From positions 1 through 20,205 of the IMG/VR virus record IMGVR_UViG_3300034374_002473: DNA of 20,205 nt. One strand, given 5' to 3'. Positions 8,825 to 17,352 of this stretch are shown piece after piece. Below the pieces are notes generated by a model that had not been told where the DNA came from, did not search any database, and worked only from the letters and a program-made list of their open reading frames with translations. The stretch comes from a virus. How positions within the stretch are numbered: the stretch's first letter is position 1; each line of letters opens with the position of its first letter. Made by a program: the position numbers and the translations under genes.

Positions 8825-9489
8825 GACAAATCTACTATAAGAATACTCAATTACATTTTAATATGAGGGATACTAACGACTTTATCCCTCTTTTTAACCC
8901 TACATCAAATCATCTTTTAGAATCAGGGGTAATAAAAAAAATGTATGAGGAACAAGATTATAATGATTGCGAGTATTACGGTGTAGTATCTCATAAGTTT
9001 TATAAGAAAATCCATAAAACAAGCTCATACGTCAAGTATCAAATAGAAAACTACCAGACTAAACCCGATGTATTTAGCTTTTTTAAAAAGAATCCTAAAC
9101 TTAATTTAGTTAATCAAGGTAATACGTGGCATAGTCTTTTTAGTGATATTTACGTACGACTAGCTAAAGTATTAGAATGGGATATAGATATTACAAACCC
9201 TAGACATAAAATGGAGGGTATCTATTCTAATCATTGGATAGCTAAGAGTGAGGTTTACGAAGAATACTGCAAGAACTATTTAATACCTGTAATAAACGCG
9301 TTAGAAAGCGATAAAAAGCTAAATAGAATGGTTTGGAGCGATTCTAATTACATATCACACGATAGACTAAACGCTGAACAATGTAAAAAGATATTTAATC
9401 GTCCTTATTATACTTATCATTGCTTTATTTTAGAAAGATTATTCCCTATATTTTGCTATTTGGAAGAAAAAACAGTTTGCCATATATGA
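8812..9489 (+). CDS. Possible sugar transferase, first gene of glycan cassette
   Basis: This 225-residue protein starts 13 bases inside the preceding gene and shares ATGA with the glycosyltransferase-like gene after it. Visible blocks are YYGVVSHKFYKKI (about 55-67), NHWIAKSEVYEEY (about 146-158) and FILERLFPIF near the end. These recall proteins in capsule and phage sugar loci, where a conserved Glu-Arg-Leu-Phe lies near the C-terminus. No DxD motif is clear and I cannot assign a family with certainty. Position in the cassette supports a role in glycan transfer. ATG 8863 is another possible start, but the residues before it read as continuous protein. Confidence 0.6.
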   Translation: MLRVRQIYYKNTQLHFNMRDTNDFIPLFNPTSNHLLESGVIKKMYEEQDYNDCEYYGVVSHKFYKKIHKTSSYVKYQIENYQTKPDVFSFFKKNPKLNLVNQGNTWHSLFSDIYVRLAKVLEWDIDITNPRHKMEGIYSNHWIAKSEVYEEYCKNYLIPVINALESDKKLNRMVWSDSNYISHDRLNAEQCKKIFNRPYYTYHCFILERLFPIFCYLEEKTVCHI

Positions 9490-10187
9490 AGTTTACTATA
9501 TTAGTTCCCGTATGGGGTAGATATGACACGTTAAAGTTGTTTAATGACTGTGTTATAAGATTACAAGAAGAGTATGATATTAACGTAGTTGCGGTAGGTA
9601 GTAGTGAAGCAGATAAAAAAGTATGCGAATCTTACGGTTATCATTATACTCAAGCTCCAAACAAACCATTAGGAGGTAAGTTAAATAATGGTTTAAAGGT
9701 TTGTAAGGATTTAGATAGCGATGCTTTTATAATGTTAGGTAGTGATGATATACTATCTAGTAACTTGTTAAATTATTATGCTCAACAAATTAATAAAGGG
9801 TTTGATTTTGTAGGCTTTTTAGATTGTTACTTTTATGATTTAAACTCTAAAAATATGATCTATTGGAAAGGTTATAGAGGTGAGCGATCAGGAGAACCTA
9901 TAGGAGCGTGGAGATGCTTATCTAGAGGGTTATTAGAGTCATTAAATTGGGAAGCTTGGGATAATCAACATCACTCTATAGATTATACTATGTGGAATAA
10001 GCTTAAAAACGTTAAAAAGCACGTTACTACATCAAAGAATAAGTTTTTAATAGTTGATCTAAAAAACGAAGATAACGTTACTAAATTTCGTAAATTCGAT
10101 AACAGTGAAATAGTACACGCTAAAACTATATTTAACCAATATTTACCTAAAATAGAAACGCTTAAAATATTAGAATATGGAAAGTAA
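9486..10187 (+). CDS. Family 2-like glycosyltransferase
   Basis: This 233-residue protein begins with a Rossmann-type nucleotide-sugar start, FTILVPVWGRYDTLK (residues 3-17), followed by a strand NVVAVGSS. It has GGKLNNGL at 63-70 and the metal-binding position GSDDIL at 85-90, equivalent to DxD of GT-A enzymes. It also has a later His/Asp-rich stretch near 160-167. It probably transfers a sugar from a nucleotide donor; donor and acceptor are unknown. ATG 9486 is chosen over the earlier ATG 9420, because it gives the standard ATGA overlap with the upstream stop and starts at the core strand. The next gene overlaps it by 11 bases. Confidence 0.82.
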   Translation: MKFTILVPVWGRYDTLKLFNDCVIRLQEEYDINVVAVGSSEADKKVCESYGYHYTQAPNKPLGGKLNNGLKVCKDLDSDAFIMLGSDDILSSNLLNYYAQQINKGFDFVGFLDCYFYDLNSKNMIYWKGYRGERSGEPIGAWRCLSRGLLESLNWEAWDNQHHSIDYTMWNKLKNVKKHVTTSKNKFLIVDLKNEDNVTKFRKFDNSEIVHAKTIFNQYLPKIETLKILEYGK

Positions 10188-10791
10188 TATTTACCATAAC
10201 GGAGTTCATAATACGGCTATAGTACACCCTAGTGTAATAATAGGAGAAGGAACTACTGTAGGAGCTTATACAGTAATTAATGAAGGAGTAGTAATAGGAA
10301 AAAACAATATTATAGGTTCTCATATAGTTATAGGTGGTGATGGAGAAATAAGAGGAGCTAAAAAGTTTGAAGGTAAAATAAAAATAGGTGATAACAATTT
10401 AATAAATCATCATGTAACTATTGATAAGCCTTTAAAAGGTTATACTATAATAGGTAATGATAATTTCATTATGACTAAATCGCATATCGGTCACGATGTA
10501 GTAATAAGTAATAATGTAACTATATCAAGTGGAGCTAACATTGGAGGTCATACACAGATTCATAACTACGCTACAATAGGATTAAACGCTGAGATACACC
10601 AAAGAAAAATTATAGGACAAGGCTCTATGGTTGGAATGGGATCAAGTATTACTAAAAATGTTTATCCGTTTATTAAAGTAGTAGGAGTAAATAAAGTAAT
10701 AGGTTATAACAAAAAGAAGATAGCAGATTTAGATTTATCTATGCGTGATGTAATGATATTAGGTAGAGAATTTGAAAAAGATTTTTTATGA
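10177..10791 (+). CDS. LpxA-like left-handed beta-helix acyltransferase
   Basis: This 204-residue protein is made of hexapeptide repeats ([IV]-G-x4 pattern) from about residue 12 to 170, building a left-handed beta helix. It resembles UDP-GlcNAc acyltransferase (LpxA), including the catalytic motif HIGHD at 103-107 (His106 in the position of E. coli His125), a GGDGEIRG block at 53-60 and IGDNNLINHHVTI at 70-82. The helical C-terminal domain of LpxA (about 262 residues in all) is cut to some 35 residues. In phage context it more likely acylates a sugar nucleotide or glycan than serves lipid A synthesis. It overlaps both flanking genes, so it is part of the translated cassette. Confidence 0.82.
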   Translation: MESNIYHNGVHNTAIVHPSVIIGEGTTVGAYTVINEGVVIGKNNIIGSHIVIGGDGEIRGAKKFEGKIKIGDNNLINHHVTIDKPLKGYTIIGNDNFIMTKSHIGHDVVISNNVTISSGANIGGHTQIHNYATIGLNAEIHQRKIIGQGSMVGMGSSITKNVYPFIKVVGVNKVIGYNKKKIADLDLSMRDVMILGREFEKDFL

Positions 10792-11549
10792 AGTTAGCGG
10801 TATGTTATACGGTGTTTAATGGTATTGAGTTGTTAGAAGATGCTATCGAATCAGTAAAAAGCGAAGTAGACGAGATTATTATTAGTTATCAATTAGTAAG
10901 TAACTACGGTAATATAAGCGATGAGTTTTTATATTGGAAAGATAAGAACCCACAATACAATTACATAGAGTTTAATCCAGATTTAAGCGTAGACTCTAAG
11001 ACTAATGAAAAAAACAAGCATCAAGGATTGATAAATAAAGCTCGTGAGTTAGGGTGTACTCATTTCTTTTTAAGTGCTACGGATCATCTATATGTAACCA
11101 AAGAGGTACAATACGCTAAAAAACAAGTAGAAAGTAACGGTTATTTAACAACTTATACTAAAATGGTAACGTATTTCAAAGAGAATAATCTTTGTTTAAT
11201 GCCTTACGAGAGTTATTATATGCCTTTTATTTGCTCTGTTAGGGTTAATATGGGTAATAAAGCTCCGGTAGTAGTTGATCCGTCTTGTATGTTTAAACCT
11301 TTTAACCCTTCTAGGGTGTTTGATGCTAATGAGGTTTTAATGCATCATTTTAGTTGGTTAAGATATGATATAGATTCCAAGTTAGATAATGCAGCTGCTA
11401 GGGTTAATTTTTTAGATAAAATTGATTTATTTAAAGAAAAGTATCATAATTTTAAATTAGGAGATGATTTTCCTTATTATCCTAATCATAAGATAATAGA
11501 GTGTAAACCTCTTTTTAAATTGCGTACTTTTTATAAAAACAAACAATAA
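10788..11549 (+). CDS. Glycosyltransferase-like protein, second
   Basis: This 253-residue protein shares ATGA with the acyltransferase gene. It starts with a Rossmann-type strand and loop (KLAVCYTVFNGIELLEDAI, residues 2-20), then VDEIIISY. It contains NKARELGCTHFFLSATDHLY at 83-102, where the TDH at 98-100 takes the place of the DxD metal site, and later a Ser/Pro/Tyr-rich region and His-rich HHFSWLRYD. It resembles GT-A family enzymes and differs enough from the first transferase to use a different donor or acceptor. Twenty-five bases separate it from the portal gene, ending the overlap chain. The exact family is uncertain. Confidence 0.72.
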   Translation: MKLAVCYTVFNGIELLEDAIESVKSEVDEIIISYQLVSNYGNISDEFLYWKDKNPQYNYIEFNPDLSVDSKTNEKNKHQGLINKARELGCTHFFLSATDHLYVTKEVQYAKKQVESNGYLTTYTKMVTYFKENNLCLMPYESYYMPFICSVRVNMGNKAPVVVDPSCMFKPFNPSRVFDANEVLMHHFSWLRYDIDSKLDNAAARVNFLDKIDLFKEKYHNFKLGDDFPYYPNHKIIECKPLFKLRTFYKNKQ

Positions 11550-11574
11550 CTATATTTAATTATATTCGCGAAAA

Positions 11575-12840
11575 ATGGAAGAAAACAAGGATAAAAGTAA
11601 TATTTTCTTTGTCAATTTAACTACTGAAACTGTAGCACCTAGTATAAACACTAGACTACATAAGAAAAAAGACTGGGTTTTCTTTGGTAAAGATAACTTA
11701 TTCCCTCAGTATTTAATTGATTTAGCAGATAATTGTGCTATTCATAATGCTTTATTAGAAACTAAACATAAATTCATTCAAGGTCAAGGGTTTATATTTG
11801 ATGGAAATAGAAACCAAGTTAAGAAAGCTGAGGCTTTTGTAGAGTCTTTAGGTAAAGATTTTTTAAAGAAAACGGCTGTAGATTGTGCTTATTTTGATGG
11901 TTTTTATTGGCAAAGTATATTTGAGAGAGGTGGGAATGTAGCGAAATTAAAACATATAGACTTTTCTTATATTCGTTCGGGTAAAATGGACGAAATGGGA
12001 GAAGTAAACGAGTTCTTTTTCTCTCCTGATTGGGAGTACGCTACTACTAAAGTAAACTACAAACCAGAGGAGGAAATATACAGACCTAAGCCTATAGCAA
12101 TATGGGGTACAAACGATATTGAATTAAAACGAAAAAGAGGTCAATTAATACAAGGTAAGTTCTATAAACCTGGGAAACTATTCTATGCTGAACCTAGTTA
12201 TATAGGAGCATTAAATTATATAGAGATATCGGCACAAATAGCAGAACTACACAAGAATAATATAGATAATGGCATGGTAGGTTCTATGCATATTCATTTA
12301 TTCGAGGATTTAAGCGATGCAGGTAAACGTAAAAAAGTAGAGAAAGCAATTAACGATAAATTCGTAGGGAGTGAAAACGCGGGTAAGGTAGTTGTAACAT
12401 GGTCTACTAATCCCGATATGAAAACTCAAGTAGATGCTATTCCTGTTAATGACTCTCACGATATGTACGCTCATTTAAGTGGTAAAATAAACGAGGAGAT
12501 AGTAGCTGCTCATAGAGTACCTTTAGCTTTAGCGGGTGTTAAGGTTGCTACAGGTTTACAATCCGATCAAAGTATTAATAGAGTATCTATGGAGTATTTT
12601 CAAAATACTGTTATTAAACCTTTTCAAATGCTTATTTGTGATAAATTACAAGATGTATTAAAGTTTAACGGTATAGATGTAGAATGTAGTATTAAACCTT
12701 CTCAACCTATTGATTTATTAGCTAGTGATGAATTAATGCTTCAAACAATGACTAAAAACGAAATAAGAACTAAAGTATTAGGACTTGATGAGTTAGAGAG
12801 TATGGATAACATACAAGATAACGTACAAAAAGAAGAGTAA
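11575..12840 (+). CDS. Portal protein
   Basis: This 421-residue protein matches the portal family of Bacteroidetes phages. Near the N-terminus is FFGKDNLFPQYLIDL followed by an Asn-Cys-Ala-Ile-His block that begins a helix and FIQGQGF (about residues 37-75). The middle has a conserved crown region (YAEPSYIGALNYIEIS, about 203-218). The C-terminal part has HRVPLALAGVKVATG (about 313-327) ahead of a helix QSDQSINR. The portal forms the ring at one head vertex, through which DNA enters and leaves. It follows the glycan cassette after a 25-base gap and overlaps the spike gene by TAATG. It is unusual in being far downstream of the capsid gene. Confidence 0.9.
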   Translation: MEENKDKSNIFFVNLTTETVAPSINTRLHKKKDWVFFGKDNLFPQYLIDLADNCAIHNALLETKHKFIQGQGFIFDGNRNQVKKAEAFVESLGKDFLKKTAVDCAYFDGFYWQSIFERGGNVAKLKHIDFSYIRSGKMDEMGEVNEFFFSPDWEYATTKVNYKPEEEIYRPKPIAIWGTNDIELKRKRGQLIQGKFYKPGKLFYAEPSYIGALNYIEISAQIAELHKNNIDNGMVGSMHIHLFEDLSDAGKRKKVEKAINDKFVGSENAGKVVVTWSTNPDMKTQVDAIPVNDSHDMYAHLSGKINEEIVAAHRVPLALAGVKVATGLQSDQSINRVSMEYFQNTVIKPFQMLICDKLQDVLKFNGIDVECSIKPSQPIDLLASDELMLQTMTKNEIRTKVLGLDELESMDNIQDNVQKEE

Positions 12841-14585
12841 TGGCATTAGATTTAGGTATATTTTTAGAGGGTGCGGAAAGTACTAATAAGGTTAAGGTAT
12901 CCGATAACGATACTCAACCAGATTATTTGATTAATAAATTTACTTCTAGTGATGCATCGGTAACTATAACGGAGACTAATGACGGAGGAGTAGAAACTAT
13001 TGATTTAACAGTCGGAGGAAGTAGTGATACGAATATAGCTAATACTGACTTAACTTCGGACGGTAATAGGACTTACGACTTAAACGGTAATACTCAAACT
13101 TTTAGTAATGGAAAAGTAATATTCTCATCAACTGATAACGGTATTTTAATAAACCGTGTCACAACGGCACAAATGAACGCTATATCATCTCCATCAACCA
13201 ACGAATTAGTTTTTAATACGGACTTAGAAGGTCTTTATCGTTATGATGGTTCTAATTGGGTGGCTTTGAGTGCTGGTTATGGTGTATTTGAATTATTTTC
13301 AGAGGGAGGAAGTGGAATACCAACTTACTTTGCTACATTTGAAAGTGCATTAAATGAAACTAAAGTAGGAGATTTGCATCACACGATAAAGTTTTATGAT
13401 AACTACGAAGCTACAAGTCAAATTGATATAACTGCTACGAATGGTTATGATTTTAAGAGTTTAACGATTGATTTAAACGGTTTTAAGTTGTATAACCACC
13501 AAGCCAATGGAGATGACTTGTTGACTTTTAATTTTGAAAATAACAGCGCAGAAAAACAAGAATTAGTTATTATTAATGGGTATCTTGAAAGATTAAACGC
13601 TACGGCAAATGCCTACACTTTATACGGATATGCTACTTTTTATGGTGCTATTAAAATGTCAAATGTAACTGTGTATAATGATACTTATAATGCTGGTTAT
13701 TTATATATTTCCTCTCCTAGTAACGAATACGGATTGTTTAATGATTTAGGAGGAAGTAAGTTTATTTGTGGTGGTAATAATAATGGTATTTGGTTAAGTG
13801 GAAATTACAAGAATTTTACTGGAATATCTTTAGGAAATAGTAACGGTGTATATATACTTACTGGAAATATTACAAACTTCTATGGCGAAAGCAAAGGAAG
13901 CGGTCATGGTGTATTTATTAGTGGTGCGACAATAGCAAGTCATTTTACAGGAATCTCTAATAGCGGTATAGGTTTAATGTTAGATAATGATAATCATTCA
14001 AGACAATGCAGTCATTTTGTAGCTAGAAGTCAGAGTAATTACGCTATTAACGCTAGTTATAATAATGATAAATTAAGTCATTTTGACGCTTATTCTGCGT
14101 CAGGTATTTATGCGGCGGGTTTTAACAATTCAGTCAAATGTTCTTTTGGCGAAATAGTAGCAGGTAGTGGAATTGGAGCTTTTGTTCTTGGAAGTGAGTT
14201 AAGTAACTGTAATATAACTTCCTTGTCAGGGAATTACGCTTTAATAGTAAGAGAAAATAATAAATTTACTAATTGCACATTTACAGCTGAATCTGGAATG
14301 GGTGCTGATATTATTAATTTTGGGGGTGTTAATAACTCCAAGTTCAGTAACTGTTCTTTTATTTCCGATTACAATAACGCATTAGGTCACGCTTTAGACG
14401 TTGATAGTTTAGGAGGAGCTAGTGTTTATCTTATGAATTGCACTTTTTCAGTAGTTAACGCATCGGCTAACGCTATTTATTCGGGTACAGCACAAACAGT
14501 TAACGCTGATAATTGTAGTCATAACCAAGTAGCTACAACGCCAGTAAACGCAAATGTAACAGTAAACTCAACGGGAGGTATATAA
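12840..14585 (+). CDS. Tail spike or fibre protein with beta-helix
   Basis: This 581-residue protein has a short virion-binding-like N-terminus (1-100), then a segment typical of Bacteroidetes phage fibres: QMNAISSPSTNELVFNTD at 111-128 followed by YRYDGSNWVAL. From about 205 to 570 it is built of repeated rungs of roughly 20-24 residues (for example near 315, 335, 357, 422, 446 and 466) with Gly, Asn and Ser turns, which suits a right-handed parallel beta helix like pectate-lyase type spikes. No catalytic motif is obvious. It probably binds, or possibly degrades, host surface glycan. It is coupled to the portal gene by TAATG. A structural rather than enzymatic role is possible. Confidence 0.82.
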   Translation: MALDLGIFLEGAESTNKVKVSDNDTQPDYLINKFTSSDASVTITETNDGGVETIDLTVGGSSDTNIANTDLTSDGNRTYDLNGNTQTFSNGKVIFSSTDNGILINRVTTAQMNAISSPSTNELVFNTDLEGLYRYDGSNWVALSAGYGVFELFSEGGSGIPTYFATFESALNETKVGDLHHTIKFYDNYEATSQIDITATNGYDFKSLTIDLNGFKLYNHQANGDDLLTFNFENNSAEKQELVIINGYLERLNATANAYTLYGYATFYGAIKMSNVTVYNDTYNAGYLYISSPSNEYGLFNDLGGSKFICGGNNNGIWLSGNYKNFTGISLGNSNGVYILTGNITNFYGESKGSGHGVFISGATIASHFTGISNSGIGLMLDNDNHSRQCSHFVARSQSNYAINASYNNDKLSHFDAYSASGIYAAGFNNSVKCSFGEIVAGSGIGAFVLGSELSNCNITSLSGNYALIVRENNKFTNCTFTAESGMGADIINFGGVNNSKFSNCSFISDYNNALGHALDVDSLGGASVYLMNCTFSVVNASANAIYSGTAQTVNADNCSHNQVATTPVNANVTVNSTGGI

Positions 14586-14596
14586 AATAATAAATT

Positions 14597-15190
14597 ATGA
14601 GTATAGCAGAAACGAAGCTGATAACGGAACAGGAAGTAAAAAACTGGACTGATATACCTAATAACGTACAAACGTCTAATGTATCATGGAATATAACTAT
14701 ATCTCAGGATTTATATATTAGAGGTGCTTTAGGCGAGGATTTGTATAGTGAGTTATTAGATCAGGTAGAAAACGACACTTTAACAGCTTTAAATACTACT
14801 CTATTAAATGGAGATGATAGATTATTTAGAGGACTTAAACCTGCTTTAGCTTGGTGGGTTGCTTATGAGATTTATCCTTACTTACATTCTAAAATTAGCC
14901 CTACGGGTATTCAATCTAAATCTACTGAGGACGCAGTAGCAATAGATTCACGTTCTTTAGAAATTCGTAGAAACATGGCTAAAAAGAAAGCTGAATATTA
15001 TTTAGATCAGTTAATAAAATATTTATGCGACAAAGATACCGACTATCCATTATTTAGAGATAATTCTTTACATAATACAGATTTATTATACGATGGATAT
15101 GGGCAAAGTGGTATCGTTTTAGACGATGAGGATAATTGGGACGAGTGGAAAAGAAGCAAAGGAATAACTAGAGAAGATTTAGAGGGATAA
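14597..15190 (+). CDS. Head-tail adaptor-like protein
   Basis: This 197-residue mostly helical protein starts LITEQEVKNWT and has DLYIRGALGEDLYSELL near residues 38-54, then a Trp-rich helix (PALAWWVAYEIYPYL, about 77-91) and a C-terminal helix with AKKKAEYYLDQLIKYL. I recognise the overall pattern from proteins beside portal genes in Bacteroidetes phages that are thought to act as connectors or head-completion proteins. It follows the spike gene after 11 bases and precedes the next gene by one base. The acidic end (about 175-197) has DDEDNWDEW. The adaptor role is inferred. Confidence 0.7.
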   Translation: MSIAETKLITEQEVKNWTDIPNNVQTSNVSWNITISQDLYIRGALGEDLYSELLDQVENDTLTALNTTLLNGDDRLFRGLKPALAWWVAYEIYPYLHSKISPTGIQSKSTEDAVAIDSRSLEIRRNMAKKKAEYYLDQLIKYLCDKDTDYPLFRDNSLHNTDLLYDGYGQSGIVLDDEDNWDEWKRSKGITREDLEG

Positions 15191-15191
15191 T

Positions 15192-15722
15192 ATGGCTAGT
15201 TTTGTTCAAAACGGAGATAAAGTAAGAATAACTATAGGTACTTCTATTTATGATTATAATTTAAGAGAAGTAGACTATACACATAACGGTACTACAATAA
15301 CGGTAGAAACCGACGGCTATACTCGTCATAATATAGCTTACTTAGACGTAACATCTCCAAGTAGTACAAACATACAAGACTTAGTTAACCAGTTAAACGC
15401 TTATAAACTATCTATAAACGCAAACGTAGACACTACTGGACTAGCTACACAATCAAAACAAGACGATATAATAACAGAGCTTACAGGTTCTCAAAGAAAC
15501 ATAAGTGCCGTTGAGGCAACTACAGCAGGTAGTACAACAGCAGGAGTACAAAGCGTTAGTCTTTTGTTTGAAGGTAATGGAGGTACTTTAAACGGTGTGT
15601 CAGTACCTAATAAATACTTTGCAGGTTTTAGTCCTAACGGAACAAACGACACTGTAAACGCTATAAGCTACACACCTCCTACAACAAGTGGCGGTAGAAT
15701 CATAATAACATACGTATTATAA
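15192..15722 (+). CDS. Virion protein of unknown role, beta-rich
   Basis: This 176-residue protein has a beta-rich start (residues 1-52), a helix at NIQDLVNQLNAYKL, and the stretch VDTTGLATQSKQDDI (about 79-93). I have seen that stretch in several phage structural proteins as a helix linker. It is followed by a Gly/Ser/Thr-rich, beta-type domain to the end. No signal or membrane segment is present. It sits one base after the adaptor-like gene and overlaps the next by TAATG. A decoration, neck or fibre-associated role is possible. Confidence 0.65.
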   Translation: MASFVQNGDKVRITIGTSIYDYNLREVDYTHNGTTITVETDGYTRHNIAYLDVTSPSSTNIQDLVNQLNAYKLSINANVDTTGLATQSKQDDIITELTGSQRNISAVEATTAGSTTAGVQSVSLLFEGNGGTLNGVSVPNKYFAGFSPNGTNDTVNAISYTPPTTSGGRIIITYVL

Positions 15723-16741
15723 TGGGAGCTTATCAAGGCATATTAAATGGAGGGGAGGCTACATCTTCGGGTTTTTTAAATCTAGAGAATGTATCGGGAA
15801 CTAATAACAAGGTAAACTTAACAAGTGTTACAAGTCAAGATTTAATAGGTACAGGTATAAGTTTTACAGCAGGTAACAATATCCAATGTGGACAACCAGT
15901 ATTTTATAACTATAGTTCTACAGGTGTAGTTACAGCAGTATCAGTAGGTACTTTACCATTACAACACGATTACATAGGAATAGCTTTAAATACAGTTACA
16001 ACAGGTCAAACAGTAAACGTACTAACAAAAGGTTTAGTAACAGCAAGAAGAGATACAACGTACTTAACTTCAGCAGAAACTGTAATTTTAAACAATATAT
16101 CGAACAATACTACAAGGAACTTGACTAACTCTACAACTTTTGTTGATAGTGGAGATACTGGTGGTGATTACACAAGTAATGAAAACTATAGTATAACTTT
16201 TGATGCACAAGCAGGTTATACAGTAGATATGATAGTTAATAGTTTTCAGTTTGAGCATTCAACATATAGAATGTACGATAGGTTAGGTATTCAAGGTTCT
16301 AATGATGGTGTTAACTTTAATAATTTAAGTGTCCAATGGTTACAAAAATCAACTACTTCTACACCTACTTGGAGTGATAGTTTTTTTGGTAGTAATGCTT
16401 GGAATAGTACAGGTGCTGATAATGGTTATATTTTACCTAAAGATACAGCGAGAGCAATTTTATTATCAAGTGGTACATTTCCTGTAACAGTTAATACAGG
16501 TTATAGATACATAAGATTTTATTTTAGGTCAGATAGTAGTGTTAATGATGACGGGTGGAATATTACGTTACAACCTAACACGCCTTATCCTTCAAACGTA
16601 GAATCAGTTGCAGAGGGAACTACTTTATATTTAGATAATTCTGATTACACAAAAATCACAACATATGATACGTCACAAATAATTATCGGTTATTGTGTTT
16701 ACAATAATACTGAAAACAATAGTATATTTATAAGGGTGTAA
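15722..16741 (+). CDS. Beta-rich virion protein with inserted discoidin-like domain
   Basis: This 339-residue protein appears to have a split domain. Residues 1-125 and 293-339 have similar units. The first runs through GQPVFYNYSSTGVV, YIGIALNTV, GQTVNVLTKG; the second has GTTLYLDNSD then IIIGYCVYN and ends NNSIFIRV. This recalls small phage head-decoration proteins. Between them (about 126-292) lies a beta domain with DRLGIQGSNDGVNFNNL (187-203) and YRYIRFYF (261-268), similar to galactose-binding, discoidin-type folds. A glycan-binding capsid decoration or fibre protein is plausible. It starts in TAATG and is followed by a 51-base gap. Family names rest on pattern recognition only. Confidence 0.68.
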   Translation: MGAYQGILNGGEATSSGFLNLENVSGTNNKVNLTSVTSQDLIGTGISFTAGNNIQCGQPVFYNYSSTGVVTAVSVGTLPLQHDYIGIALNTVTTGQTVNVLTKGLVTARRDTTYLTSAETVILNNISNNTTRNLTNSTTFVDSGDTGGDYTSNENYSITFDAQAGYTVDMIVNSFQFEHSTYRMYDRLGIQGSNDGVNFNNLSVQWLQKSTTSTPTWSDSFFGSNAWNSTGADNGYILPKDTARAILLSSGTFPVTVNTGYRYIRFYFRSDSSVNDDGWNITLQPNTPYPSNVESVAEGTTLYLDNSDYTKITTYDTSQIIIGYCVYNNTENNSIFIRV

Positions 16742-16792
16742 TTTTAATATTCAAGCTATAGGACTAACTAATAATGTTAAAAAAGACTAATT

Positions 16793-17146
16793 ATGACAAT
16801 CACGCAAAACCAAACAAACGATTTAATATTTTACGTTAGTAGTTCATTAGCTAATCCGTATTATCTTGTAAGAATGGTAAACCAAACTACATATAAAGAG
16901 TTTGCTTATATTGTTACCGATTTAGCTAGTTGTTCTTTTGTAGTGGCTCAAATGACAGAGCCAGGTGTAGCGGGTGTAGATGATCCTGTAAATGGAACTA
17001 TTAAACTAGACTCTGGCTATTATTACTTTTATCTATACGATCAATCATCATCAACTAATCTAGACTACACTCTATCGAATGAATTATTATTAACCGAGTC
17101 TTGCTACGTATTTAGTGATGAGGACTTAAATAGAGTATTTTTCTAA
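16793..17146 (+). CDS. Small beta-rich virion candidate
   Basis: This 117-residue protein has a beta-type composition with many aromatic residues (YYLVRMV near 23-29, GYYYFYLYDQSS near 75-86) and no membrane segment or signal. It sits after a 51-base gap and overlaps the holin-like gene by TAATG. A neck, tail-tip or fibre-assembly role is possible from location. I do not recognise a family. The gap before it (16742-16792) shows no convincing hairpin. Confidence 0.62.
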   Translation: MTITQNQTNDLIFYVSSSLANPYYLVRMVNQTTYKEFAYIVTDLASCSFVVAQMTEPGVAGVDDPVNGTIKLDSGYYYFYLYDQSSSTNLDYTLSNELLLTESCYVFSDEDLNRVFF

Positions 17147-17352
17147 TGGAGCAACAGATTAAAGATTTGAATGACAAGGTAGATAAAATTTACTCAGCAT
17201 TAGTGGGTAATGATGATCTAAAAATAGACGGTTTAGTAGATAAAGTAGATAAGAATACTAAATACATTGAGAATGACAAGAAAATGAAATGGACAGCTGC
17301 TGGAATAATTACAGCGGTTAGTTCATTTATTAATTATCTTTTAAGGGATTGA
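17146..17352 (+). CDS. XhlA-like holin candidate
   Basis: This 68-residue protein has a charged helical coiled-coil N-terminus (residues 1-45, with repeated Asp-Lys-Val-Asp-Lys pairs) and one hydrophobic segment near the end (about 49-66, ITAVSSFINYLL), closing with Arg-Asp. This plan matches XhlA-type hemolysin/holin proteins, in which the helix lies outside the membrane and the end anchors it. It lies just before the endolysin, with a 21-base gap that has an oligo-T run. It probably helps form membrane lesions during lysis. Confidence 0.65.
   Translation: MEQQIKDLNDKVDKIYSALVGNDDLKIDGLVDKVDKNTKYIENDKKMKWTAAGIITAVSSFINYLLRD

Noticed and set aside
9420-9486. Earlier ATG as start of the first glycosyltransferase-like gene
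   Set aside because: It would overlap the previous gene by 70 bases. ATG 9486 gives an ATGA overlap and starts at the conserved core strand.
16742-16792. A regulatory hairpin in the gap before the 117-aa gene
   Set aside because: No stem with convincing pairing or T run is present. The gap is only AT-rich spacer, with a short out-of-frame ATG reading frame that ends after 21 codons.
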